Assembly (NCBI RefSeq): GCF_018688335.1 | Contig: NZ_CP061316.1 | Location: forward strand, 434,001 to 498,000 | Direction of reading: 5' to 3' | Source of the DNA: Polynucleobacter sp. AP-Jannik-300A-C4 | GTDB taxonomy: Bacteria > Pseudomonadota > Gammaproteobacteria > Burkholderiales > Burkholderiaceae | DNA length: 64,000 bases | In this document: positions 32,898 to 40,400 of the stretch, one piece after another | How positions within the stretch are numbered: position 1 is the first letter of the stretch | How the letters are laid out: the number at the start of each line of letters is the position of its first letter | Notes under the pieces: generated by a model | What the model was told of the DNA's origin: nothing | Database searches by the model: none | What the model saw: only the letters and a program-made list of their open reading frames with translations | Translations under genes and position numbers: made by a program

Positions 32898-33833
32898 TTA
32901 CCAGTAAGCACTTGGTGGTGCATACACTAAGATTTTTGCGGGGTTGAGATAGTTTTTGTTTTGATGAATCTCATAGTGTAGGTGAGGCCCCGTTGAGCGA
33001 CCTGTAGATCCTGATTCGGCAATGAGCTGTCCACGAAGAATCTTCTGGCCAGGCTGAACGTGGAGTTTGCTGTTGTGAGCGTACTTTGAAACAAAGCCTT
33101 CGCCATGCGCTATCTCAATAAATTTTCCATATGCCGGGTCAACCCCAGCTTTGAGAACAACACCGTCTCCAGCGGCAACAATAGGCGTGCCAGAAGGGGT
33201 TACGAAATCAATTCCAGAGTGCTGAGCTAATTGCTTTGTAAACGGATCTACCCGCACACCAAAATTACTAGTCATACCCAATCTAGCATCTATCGGAGGC
33301 CCAATCGGCAAGGTACGCAGCCATTGGTATTGCTTTTCCCATTCAGGCTCTAGCTTGGTAAAAATCTCTGCCATTTCGGTAGCCTTGCTAACTGACTCCT
33401 CTAGGTTTTCTGCTAGCGACTTAGTGGGCTCAAATTTGAAGCTCAAAGGCTTTAGTGGGCCACCCAAATTTGATGGCTCGACGAATTTATTCTTTACGGT
33501 ATAGGGTGTCGAAATAGCTAGGTAGCGGTCTTTAATAGACTTCAATTCATTAAAGTGTAGGGAGGCTGTTGCGAGTTGATCCTGAATACTTTTCAGTTGT
33601 TTTGTATATCGTTGATCCAAAGCCATTCGTTCTTTGACGGTCACGACCCCGCTCACTTCCCTAGCAAAGTCGGGGTTCACTTCCAGGGCAATATGGATAC
33701 CGGTTGAAAAAATCAAAATACCGAGCAACAAAAATGAGCCGCAAACAATCATCGCTAAACGAACAAGACGCTCTTTAGTAATGTTGATCTGCTTTATGGC
33801 TCCGGTAGAGCCTGATACCCAAAATAGTTGCAT
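32898..33833 (-). CDS. Membrane-anchored M23 peptidoglycan endopeptidase
   Basis: LytM-type zinc peptidase that cuts peptide cross-links in peptidoglycan. The 311 residues comprise a cytosolic N-terminus, one span (about 24-46), a periplasmic coiled coil (about 60-105) and a C-terminal M23 domain. Zinc ligands are H205 and D209 (HSGID) and H286 of HLH, with H284 as the partner, so the enzyme should be active. Its upstream end faces the bactofilin operon at 34897. M23 peptidases are recurrent bactofilin partners (for example Csd1/CcmA of Helicobacter), which supports a cell-shape or local wall-remodelling role. A partner for the muramidase-less FlgJ is a less likely alternative. Confidence 0.9.
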   Translation of the reverse strand: MQLFWVSGSTGAIKQINITKERLVRLAMIVCGSFLLLGILIFSTGIHIALEVNPDFAREVSGVVTVKERMALDQRYTKQLKSIQDQLATASLHFNELKSIKDRYLAISTPYTVKNKFVEPSNLGGPLKPLSFKFEPTKSLAENLEESVSKATEMAEIFTKLEPEWEKQYQWLRTLPIGPPIDARLGMTSNFGVRVDPFTKQLAQHSGIDFVTPSGTPIVAAGDGVVLKAGVDPAYGKFIEIAHGEGFVSKYAHNSKLHVQPGQKILRGQLIAESGSTGRSTGPHLHYEIHQNKNYLNPAKILVYAPPSAYW

Positions 33834-33940
33834 ATACCAAGTATAAGTATTTGATTTATCTGGACTAAATGTCCAGCGTGTTTAATTTTTAGACTTATAA
33901 TTCTTGAACCACCCCCAATTTTAACCGCAAATACAGGCCT

Positions 33941-34309
33941 GTGATCACTTTAAAACGCTCTCAAAAGCAGATTCTTGCATTCAAGTTTTGGATATTTTCT
34001 GCCCTTTGCCTGGTTGCAGTCCAAGGCGGTGCCGCCATTATTGGTCAAATGCCCGCACATGGTGATGTTTTGTACATTACCACTGAGCCTTGTACTGCTG
34101 AAAATGGGCGGATAGAGCCTAATTGGTACTTCTCGTATTCCGTTAATTCATTGGGGTCTGTGACTCGCAGTTGCTATGTTCGGTATAACGACCAAATCTG
34201 GATTAAAGGGCCTTACGGCACTGAGTCCACCTTCCCAATGAGTTACTTTGCGAAGCCATCTGCGAGCGATTCTGGCAAAACTGAGCAGGGATCGGATGTG
34301 AAACAGTAA
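33941..34309 (+). CDS. Small secreted protein, unknown
   Basis: A 122-residue product starting at GTG 33941, divergent from the M23 gene. It has an uncleaved or cleaved N-terminal hydrophobic helix (LAFKFWIFSALCLVAVQGGA), a small domain with two cysteines (TEPCTAENG, SRSCYVRY-like) and a Lys/Ser-rich tail. No family recognised. The upstream 107-bp gap contains the inverted repeat CTGGAC-TAAAT-GTCCAG (33860-33876). The assignment as a gene rests on codon structure and the signal-like N-terminus. Confidence 0.55.
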   Translation: MITLKRSQKQILAFKFWIFSALCLVAVQGGAAIIGQMPAHGDVLYITTEPCTAENGRIEPNWYFSYSVNSLGSVTRSCYVRYNDQIWIKGPYGTESTFPMSYFAKPSASDSGKTEQGSDVKQ

Positions 34310-34333
34310 GTTGCAGACTAAGTGGTGGCTTTT

Positions 34334-34768
34334 TTATGGGTTTGGGGGGACGCAAAAAAATTGATAGAGCACATAGCTCATCGTATCTGGAATGACCCTG
34401 TCCCATTGTGAGCCCGAGGTATCGAGTTGTTCGACGCTGACGCCGGATCCACCGGATCCGGAGTAATACCCTATGTAAAACTGTTTATAGCTCTCGTAAC
34501 CGGTTTTACAAAAATACGATATATCTTGAATTACTGACTGCGTTAGGGCGCCATTGGGCGCGGTCAACGCTTCGTTGTAGCTAATAAGCTGCCAAGTGCT
34601 GACCTCACTGGCTGCGCTATCCCTGACAGTCTTGGTGTCTTCGTAGTAATAGGCGTTGCCGACGTTGTCATTGGAGATAAAAACCCACTTTGCCCACAAC
34701 GGATTAAGTGGATTTATTAAAAAAACCGTTAAGCAAATAAATACTGATTTTTTGAGAATTACTGGCAT
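34334..34768 (-). CDS. Surface-adhesin-E-like secreted protein
   Basis: Secreted protein of 144 residues with a signal peptide (FICLTVFLINPLNPLWA). The mature part begins KWVFISNDNVGNAYYYEDTK and continues with TWQLISYNE, followed by a Cys-containing stretch. This beta-rich W...YYxD pattern resembles the surface-adhesin protein E family, whose members are small exported proteins mostly of unknown function. No adhesion role is claimed here. It converges with the small secreted protein gene at 33941. Confidence 0.55.
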   Translation of the reverse strand: MPVILKKSVFICLTVFLINPLNPLWAKWVFISNDNVGNAYYYEDTKTVRDSAASEVSTWQLISYNEALTAPNGALTQSVIQDISYFCKTGYESYKQFYIGYYSGSGGSGVSVEQLDTSGSQWDRVIPDTMSYVLYQFFCVPPNP

Positions 34769-34896
34769 TTATATAATCGAGTTAGAAATAATGAATTTAT
34801 TAGCAAATAGTGCATTTTAAAGCCCAAAAGTAGCGTTCAGCTGATAGAATTGCCTAAATCTTTATTAATGATAATGCGCGCTAAGGAGTGCTAAGT

Positions 34897-35235
34897 ATGG
34901 CTGAAGTAAATCAACTAGGTTGTTTATTTGTTGGCGAGGGCGTGGTTCTCAAAGGAAATTTTGAGGTTCCCGATATTGCTTCCATTTCTGGAGTAGTAGA
35001 AGGTGAATTGACTGCCAAGCAAATCCTCATCGAGGCAACTGGTGTCGTGCATGGAAAACTCTCCGGAGAGTCTATTGATATCCGTGGCGAAGCGAATGAG
35101 TTTGTATCCTCAACACGTAGCCTAATTATTCGCTCCACTGGAAAAGTAACTGGATCTATTCATTACTCCGAAATTGAAATCGAAAAAGGCGGCCATTTAC
35201 ATGGCGACCTACATAATCTCAATCCACATTCCTAA
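34897..35235 (+). CDS. Bactofilin (first of three)
   Basis: Bactofilins are small beta-helical proteins that self-assemble into cytoskeletal filaments or patches at the membrane and localise wall enzymes and other factors. From ATG 34897 the product has 112 residues. An in-frame GTG at 34888 overlaps the AAGGAG ribosome-binding site (34883-34888), so ATG 34897 is the real start. The hexapeptide-like beta repeats are clear (ISGVVEGELTAKQILIEATG, VVHGKLSGESIDIRG, GKVTGSIHYSEIEIEKGGHL). It is the first gene of an operon with two further bactofilins and a ParA-like ATPase. Confidence 0.92.
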   Translation: MAEVNQLGCLFVGEGVVLKGNFEVPDIASISGVVEGELTAKQILIEATGVVHGKLSGESIDIRGEANEFVSSTRSLIIRSTGKVTGSIHYSEIEIEKGGHLHGDLHNLNPHS

Positions 35236-35255
35236 TCTTTTTGAGCTAAATCACG

Positions 35256-35726
35256 ATGTCTATTTTTTCTAAAAATTCAACACCCGATAACAGTGAAGAC
35301 AAAATTGCTGATGAGCAAGTTGAGACTTATTCTGAAGCCGCTGCAGTTGAAGAGTCAGTAGTCGTTTCAACATCAAGCTATGAGGCTGTGCGCAACGAGG
35401 CTTCAAGTCGTCCTGGTATTTCTAAGCCATCCATCATTAGCGAAGGTTTTACTTTTGAAGGCACGATTACTTCGGATGGTGTTTTGAATATTGCTGGTAC
35501 TGTGCGTGGAAAAATTACCGCAAAGTCTGTGTTGATCGATGCTAGCGGTCAAGTTGATGGGGAATTAAATTCTGATCAGCTAGTGATTAAAGGGCAGCTG
35601 AAAGGCGAAGTTAATTGCGAAGATCTGAATGTTGGACCCCTTGCGCATGTTGATGGAACGATTAGTTACAAATACATTCATATTCAGCGCGGTGGCAAGG
35701 TGTCTGGAAAGTTCATCAAGAACTAG
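35256..35726 (+). CDS. Bactofilin (second of three, extended N-terminus)
   Basis: 156-residue bactofilin. A disordered Ser/Glu-rich N-terminal extension of about 60 residues precedes the beta-helical core (FEGTITSDGVLNIAGTVRGK, then VDGELNSDQLVIKGQLKGEV and HVDGTISYKYIHIQRGGKVS). Such tails commonly carry membrane- or partner-binding determinants. It lies 20 bp after the first bactofilin and 9 bp before the third. Three different paralogues in tandem suggest mixed or scaffolded polymers; this is inference. Confidence 0.93.
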   Translation: MSIFSKNSTPDNSEDKIADEQVETYSEAAAVEESVVVSTSSYEAVRNEASSRPGISKPSIISEGFTFEGTITSDGVLNIAGTVRGKITAKSVLIDASGQVDGELNSDQLVIKGQLKGEVNCEDLNVGPLAHVDGTISYKYIHIQRGGKVSGKFIKN

Positions 35727-35735
35727 TAATGTGAC

Positions 35736-36152
35736 ATGGCCTTTAAACAAAGTCATGCAATCAGACTGCTGGATCCATCAAGGGAAACTTTTGGATCCAT
35801 CATCGGCCCCGATTTAGAAATTTTCGGAAAGATTGTCGCCACCAAGAGTTTGCGGATTGACGGCACAATCATTGGCGATGTTGAGACGAAGTATGGCGCT
35901 GATGTTTGTATTGCGCTTGGTAAAACGGGTTTAGTACAGGGCAATATATTTGGTGTACGCGTGTTGGTTGCAGGGCGCGTGGAGGGCAATGTGCATGCCT
36001 CAGAGCGTGTTGAGTTGCATAGTGGCGCTGACGTGCATGGCGATATCGTATATGCCCAAATTGGAATTGAGCATGGTGCTAGATTGAGTGGCAAGCTTTC
36101 TAAGATCGCTGATGCCAATCTTTTACCCAATGTTGGTTTAGACAATACTTAA
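35736..36152 (+). CDS. Bactofilin (third of three)
   Basis: 138-residue bactofilin with an N-terminal linker (about 1-25) and core repeats (IVATKSLRIDGTIIGDVETK, LVQGNIFGVRVLVAGRVEGN, VHGDIVYAQIGIEHGARLSG). It starts at ATG 35736, 9 bp after the second bactofilin, with only a weak ribosome-binding site, so coupling is likely. The ParA/MinD-like gene begins 19 bp downstream. In Myxococcus, bactofilins work with ParABC and PadC in chromosome positioning, a useful precedent for the pairing here. Confidence 0.93.
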   Translation: MAFKQSHAIRLLDPSRETFGSIIGPDLEIFGKIVATKSLRIDGTIIGDVETKYGADVCIALGKTGLVQGNIFGVRVLVAGRVEGNVHASERVELHSGADVHGDIVYAQIGIEHGARLSGKLSKIADANLLPNVGLDNT

Positions 36153-36171
36153 ATTTTAAATAGCGTAAAAA

Positions 36172-37083
36172 ATGAATATGCAAAATCATGAAGCTATTAA
36201 GATACTGGTGACCAACCAAAAAGGTGGGGTAGGTAAAAGCACGATTGCCGCGAACCTAGCCGCTTATCTCGCTATGCAGCAGGGTATTGAGGTTTCTCTA
36301 ATCGATTTCGATAGACAGGCCTCATCTTCTCGTTGGACCAAAAAAGCACCCGATGTTGGCATTCGGGTTCACTGTGCAGAAATCAATTACGAGAACTCCG
36401 GAATTGCATTGCTGAGCTCACGCGCTGCAGTCAGAAAATATTCGGCAGGAGTGCAGGTGAGTATTTCTGATTTGACATGGCACCCCACACTGTCTGATGA
36501 GTTCATGCTGGATTTTGATATTGTGATTGTGCCGAGCTCTAGCGCTAAATTTGAGATGGCTAGTACCGAAATTTTTATTTTGGAGTACGCTCAAAAACGT
36601 ATGGCGCGCTTAGCAGCTAATAAGCAATTCATTTTGGTAGCTCCTAGCAAGGTCGTTCCTGGCTATGCCTCATTGGGCTCATTTACCAATTTAGAGTTCT
36701 TAATGAACTGCTACATCACTCCACCAATTCATCAGACACCAGATTTAGATGCCTATGTATATGAGGATTTTCTTTGTGTCTGCTCCGATCAGAAGGTTGC
36801 GGAAAACTTTTCGAATTTTGGAAAGTTCCTAGCTAAGAAAATTGAAGAACGCAGGACTATCAAGAAAACTTTATCTTTATCGGGAACCTCGTTAAATCGC
36901 GAAATCGTTAAGAAAGTTAGCGTATTGGATGACTATCGTGTACGTGCGCGTGAGTTGGGTATTTATGGGGGCTATGCCGCAAAGCCAGCGACTGACGCTC
37001 CCCAAGAAACTCCGCCTGAATCAACCCCTGGGGTCGTGAAGGGTGGTCGATTTATTCCAGCATTTTTGCGTCGCTCTGAATGA
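36172..37083 (+). CDS. ParA/MinD-family ATPase linked to bactofilins
   Basis: Deviant Walker-A ATPase of 303 residues. P-loop KGGVGKST is at 17-24, the A' motif is DFDRQASSSRW (near 45), and a Walker-B-like strand VSISDLTWHP retains an Asp. These match ParA/McdA-type ATPases that form dynamic gradients to position cargo. A C-terminal extension ends in GRFIPAFLRRSE, possibly an amphipathic membrane-binding tail as in MinD, although this is only a suggestion. No ParB or parS is visible. The gene follows three bactofilins in one operon, so it probably positions the bactofilin structure or its client. Confidence 0.88.
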   Translation: MNMQNHEAIKILVTNQKGGVGKSTIAANLAAYLAMQQGIEVSLIDFDRQASSSRWTKKAPDVGIRVHCAEINYENSGIALLSSRAAVRKYSAGVQVSISDLTWHPTLSDEFMLDFDIVIVPSSSAKFEMASTEIFILEYAQKRMARLAANKQFILVAPSKVVPGYASLGSFTNLEFLMNCYITPPIHQTPDLDAYVYEDFLCVCSDQKVAENFSNFGKFLAKKIEERRTIKKTLSLSGTSLNREIVKKVSVLDDYRVRARELGIYGGYAAKPATDAPQETPPESTPGVVKGGRFIPAFLRRSE

Positions 37084-37120
37084 GTGCTCTTAACCATAAT
37101 TCTTAAAAGCAAAAATTGTG

Positions 37121-37480
37121 ATGACTGATCCGAAGCGAAACGATATTTTTGAGGATACAAATGGGGTGAGGGTTGCCGTTAAGCAGCTTTATCCTCCAAA
37201 TGCTTTGGGAGTAAGCTACGTTGAATATAAAAACCTCAGTGACTCCAACCTTCGCTTCTTACCCTTAGAGCAATTTCATGAAAATTTTCGTTGGGTGGAT
37301 AACTTTGGCTCTACCGATACCTTTGTTAAGGTAGTGTTAGAAAAAGAAGCTAAATCACTTGAAGAGGCAGAGGCTCCGGAATCTACTGAGGAGACCAGTT
37401 CTCCTGCTGAGACAGAGGAGCTTGCTGAAAAGCCGGCTGACGATGGACTAAGGGCTGCTACACCGACGCGCTCATCTTAA
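37121..37480 (+). CDS. Small acidic protein in the bactofilin-ParA operon
   Basis: Unrecognised 119-residue protein. GTG 37118 directly precedes ATG 37121; ATG is preferred. The N-terminal half (about 1-75) is a compact domain with aromatic residues (VSYVEYKNLSDSNLRFLPLE, NFRWVDNF). The C-terminal half is acidic, Glu/Pro/Ala/Thr-rich and probably disordered. Location directly after the ParA-like gene makes it a candidate adaptor, which is inference only. Confidence 0.6.
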   Translation: MTDPKRNDIFEDTNGVRVAVKQLYPPNALGVSYVEYKNLSDSNLRFLPLEQFHENFRWVDNFGSTDTFVKVVLEKEAKSLEEAEAPESTEETSSPAETEELAEKPADDGLRAATPTRSS

Positions 37481-37557
37481 TAGGGTAATTTAATTTTTCT
37501 ACCTTCTGATTTGTAAAAGAAGGTTGAGAGGTTTCCAGAGCTTCTGAAAGAATATAG

Positions 37558-38757
37558 ATGTTAGATGTTTCACAAAAATCCCGATCCCTTGAAATTATTC
37601 TGAAGCTTATTGCAATCTTCAGTGGGGCGCTCTTAATTGCCGCTTCAATCTTATCCGGAGATACTTTTCAGAGTGGATCTAGTCCAAGTCAATTTTTGCA
37701 AGATCAATTGCATCATTTGGACCAGTTGAAATGGTTGATTGGGGTCTTGTTGATCTTGTTTGGAGTCTTGTTTAGTCCGGGCAAGGCGCCTATGAGACCA
37801 ATATATTCTGGACCAAAGGATCTTGGTAACGACCCATATAAGCTGTATTTAGTAGAAAAATATGGCATCGAGAAAAATACAGTTTTAGATCAGTTAATCT
37901 GTCAGAAGAGTTTGTTCGCCAATGTAGCAGATGCACTCCTTTTCGCGCACGGGCTTGAGACTGCAAATGGTAGAGCTAATCGAGTTGATTCCCCAAAGGC
38001 AATTCATCATCCGGAGAATTCGCAACCCAACTTCAGCTCTATGAAGTCAGTTGAGGTTGGTATTAAAGATGCGAGCCCAATTAGCCCGCCACCTCATCAA
38101 GTGGAGACGTCCGAATCTGAGAGGCGTCGTCGAATTATTTTTCTTCTTGGTTTGGTATTGATTGCCCTTGTTGTGGGCGGACTATATTACGCAAATACGC
38201 AGAGCGTAAAAGAAGAAGTGGTAGTGGTCGTTAGCCCCGCCCCTCCATCGAATACTGATCAAGTAGTCGCCAATAGTATTCCAGCAAATCCTAGCCCCCC
38301 AGCCGAGCAGGTGCCTGCTGAGGCCGCTACAAAATCGTCTACTCTCCCCATTAATGAGTTGTGGATTGGCACATGGAATGGAGTTGGTAATAAGCAGAAG
38401 ATCGTGATTACTGCCTCGAACTTTAAATATGGAAACGATGATTTCACTTGGGCAGGCGTCCGACCCAAGGGAGTAATTCAGTGCTGTCCTGCGTTTTATG
38501 AGGGATCAAGCTCGAAGGCAGAATTATTAGCCCGCATTCAGGAGTCCGCAGCAAACTCCGCCCTAAAGGGTGATCAGCAAAAAACTATAGATCTCGTGAA
38601 TACTCTGAGCGAAGGTAATTTTAAGAAAATTGTTTTAGCTGATCCCTTTTTACGAAAATATTTTTTCATCTACGATCAAAACACAATTTACCGTATTAAT
38701 AGAGACTTAGGCGATAACGCTGAATTGGTGATTGAGCCATTTAGAAAGCAAGAATGA
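37558..38757 (+). CDS. Three-span membrane protein of the bactofilin-ParA operon
   Basis: Unrecognised 399-residue protein. Two N-terminal membrane helices (about 14-33 and 59-73) are followed by a cytosolic region of about 115 residues, a basic stop-transfer RRRR and a third helix (about 191-212). A Pro/Ala/Val-rich linker leads to a C-terminal domain (about 265-399) with a CC pair (VIQCCPAFYE), probably periplasmic. Such a topology could connect a cytosolic filament with the periplasm. It overlaps the next gene by 4 bp. The role is inferred from context. Confidence 0.7.
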   Translation: MLDVSQKSRSLEIILKLIAIFSGALLIAASILSGDTFQSGSSPSQFLQDQLHHLDQLKWLIGVLLILFGVLFSPGKAPMRPIYSGPKDLGNDPYKLYLVEKYGIEKNTVLDQLICQKSLFANVADALLFAHGLETANGRANRVDSPKAIHHPENSQPNFSSMKSVEVGIKDASPISPPPHQVETSESERRRRIIFLLGLVLIALVVGGLYYANTQSVKEEVVVVVSPAPPSNTDQVVANSIPANPSPPAEQVPAEAATKSSTLPINELWIGTWNGVGNKQKIVITASNFKYGNDDFTWAGVRPKGVIQCCPAFYEGSSSKAELLARIQESAANSALKGDQQKTIDLVNTLSEGNFKKIVLADPFLRKYFFIYDQNTIYRINRDLGDNAELVIEPFRKQE

Positions 38758-39302
38758 GCTCATCGTCTGACCTCAATGGGGCGCCTGTAGTCAAACTGCA
38801 GCCTTACGAGCAGTTGCGATTGCTGAGAGAGCAAACCCACGTTAAGACCATAAGTAAAGAAATTGTAGGTCGGCAGTGCATTTTCTTTTACAGTAAAAAT
38901 TGGATTTTTGACTATTCTCTCGATAGCACTGATAAGCAGTGGGATATCACTAAGCAAGTTTATTTTCGTAATGTCAGAAAACATAAGGCCTTGGCATTTG
39001 CCTTGCCTTATATCGTTGTGCAGCTTGCACTTGCTGACACTAGCAATTATTTAAGAGCAATCGTCACATACGGTGAGGACATCACCAAGATGATTGGCTC
39101 TATGGACCACTTCATTAAGCGAGAGCCAGGTATTCGGGCTTGGGTGGAGCAGCCAGACTTTAACTGGCAAGCATCCAGTATTGCTGAATTATCTAATCAA
39201 ATTCTTGAGGACAACAACCGATTTGGTGAAATTCAGTTTTATCAATATCACGAACCATTCCATGCCAAGTTAAACGGGGCCTGGGAGGTAATTCAGGTCT
39301 GA
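38754..39302 (+). CDS. Soluble protein of unknown function, end of bactofilin-ParA operon
   Basis: 182 residues, no signal peptide or membrane span, no recognised family. It starts in an ATGA overlap with the three-span membrane protein, so the two are translationally coupled and likely act together. The sequence has a mixed alpha/beta composition with many aromatic residues (IFFYSKNWIFDYSLDS, IQFYQYHEPF). The next gene is on the opposite strand, 18 bp away, which marks the operon end. Confidence 0.65.
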   Translation: MSSSSDLNGAPVVKLQPYEQLRLLREQTHVKTISKEIVGRQCIFFYSKNWIFDYSLDSTDKQWDITKQVYFRNVRKHKALAFALPYIVVQLALADTSNYLRAIVTYGEDITKMIGSMDHFIKREPGIRAWVEQPDFNWQASSIAELSNQILEDNNRFGEIQFYQYHEPFHAKLNGAWEVIQV

Positions 39303-39320
39303 CCAATAAAACTTAAAACT

Positions 39321-39674
39321 CTAGTTATATCCACAAGGATAAAGTTCAATTAACTTTTTCAGCAGAATTGGATCAATATCGAGAGATTTCCTCTCTAGTT
39401 TGTTGGTAGATACATCTTTAATACCTAGAGTGATAATTTCTTTGTAATTTGCTATGCTCAGCTTCAAAAAGGGTGGGAAGCAGAACAAAGGGGTACTTTC
39501 ATTGGATGCCAATGCATTATTTGCAGCATTGAGTCCGCTGGCAAGCCCTAGTACATAAGTGTCCACAGATTGAGTTTTCGATTTATTCTCAAAGTTTGAA
39601 ACAGTCATGCTGGAAAAGGCGGCCTGGGATGCGAGAAGCATTAGCAAGCCAGAAAAAAATTGGATGATTTTCAT
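39321..39674 (-). CDS. Small secreted Rap1a/Tai-like protein
   Basis: 117 residues with a signal peptide (SGLLMLLASQAAFSS). The mature domain has the pattern YVLGLASGLNAAN...FCFPPF...ELYPCG. Two cysteines sit where the Rap1a/Tai family has its FCxP and C-terminal WPC motifs. Members of that family include immunity proteins for T6SS amidase effectors, but many are uncharacterised orphans. No effector gene or T6SS component is nearby, so immunity is not claimed. It converges with the bactofilin operon. Confidence 0.55.
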   Translation of the reverse strand: MKIIQFFSGLLMLLASQAAFSSMTVSNFENKSKTQSVDTYVLGLASGLNAANNALASNESTPLFCFPPFLKLSIANYKEIITLGIKDVSTNKLERKSLDIDPILLKKLIELYPCGYN

Positions 39675-39784
39675 ATGATTGAATTTTGCTAGTTTATATT
39701 TACTAAATGTAACAGAATCTTTTATAAACTAAGGATAATTCTTGCATGCTAAGTTAGGTGTATACATATTTTTTAAAGGTATCT

Positions 39785-40354
39785 ATGGTCGATATTGATT
39801 GGGATTACTGGGTTTCTAGGCCCTATGTTTATACATGGCAGGCTGCCGCCCTGATTCAGGGAATTAATCCTAAGAAAATTAAATTTCCAGTGAGGGATGC
39901 CGCTGGAGAGCTGCACTTCGAGCGAGCTAATTTTGGTGATGCCTATCCTGAATTTAAGTTAAAGCTCGATCTCTTAACCGAGCATGCATGGATCCAAAAT
40001 TTTTCAGCTCAAAATATGCGCGTCGACTTCAAGCGTTTTTTGTACTGGGCATATCATATTCAAAAGTGGCCATTTCCTGCTGAGCTCGCATCCTTTGCTC
40101 AGAGTTTGAGTTTAGATGCATTAGTGGAGCCAGTAGACGAGAGTGATAATGCCATGCGGGAGAGCGAGAGAAACTCACTCCATTTAATTTGGGCTCTCAG
40201 AGAGTTACTAAAAGAGCATCGGTATGGAAAAACAGACCGAGAGTTAATTTATTTTTTATCGAAGACCTACTCTAGTCAGCCAAGCTTCAAGCGACTCGCA
40301 CTTGAGATGAAGTTTGCTGAAGCGCAGGCAGTTGTTGGCGCAATTGAGTCGTAG
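39785..40354 (+). CDS. Hypothetical soluble protein
   Basis: From ATG 39785 the product has 189 residues. The frame also opens at GTG 39758, but AAAGGT lies at the right distance before ATG 39785. The N-terminal part (DYWVSRPYVYTWQAAALIQG) resembles short domains of unassigned proteins common on mobile or accessory DNA, and the middle is Trp/Phe-rich. No membrane span or signal peptide. Not recognised. It stands alone between the Rap1a-like gene and the K+ channel. Confidence 0.6.
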   Translation: MVDIDWDYWVSRPYVYTWQAAALIQGINPKKIKFPVRDAAGELHFERANFGDAYPEFKLKLDLLTEHAWIQNFSAQNMRVDFKRFLYWAYHIQKWPFPAELASFAQSLSLDALVEPVDESDNAMRESERNSLHLIWALRELLKEHRYGKTDRELIYFLSKTYSSQPSFKRLALEMKFAEAQAVVGAIES

Positions 40355-40400
40355 ATTGGCTTTAGTACGAGCCAATTTCTAGACACTTCCACAAAAGAAT

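Noticed and set aside
36172..37083. ParA-like gene as part of a chromosome or plasmid partition locus
   Set aside because: No ParB gene or parS-like repeats nearby; the bactofilin operon context points to positioning of another cargo.
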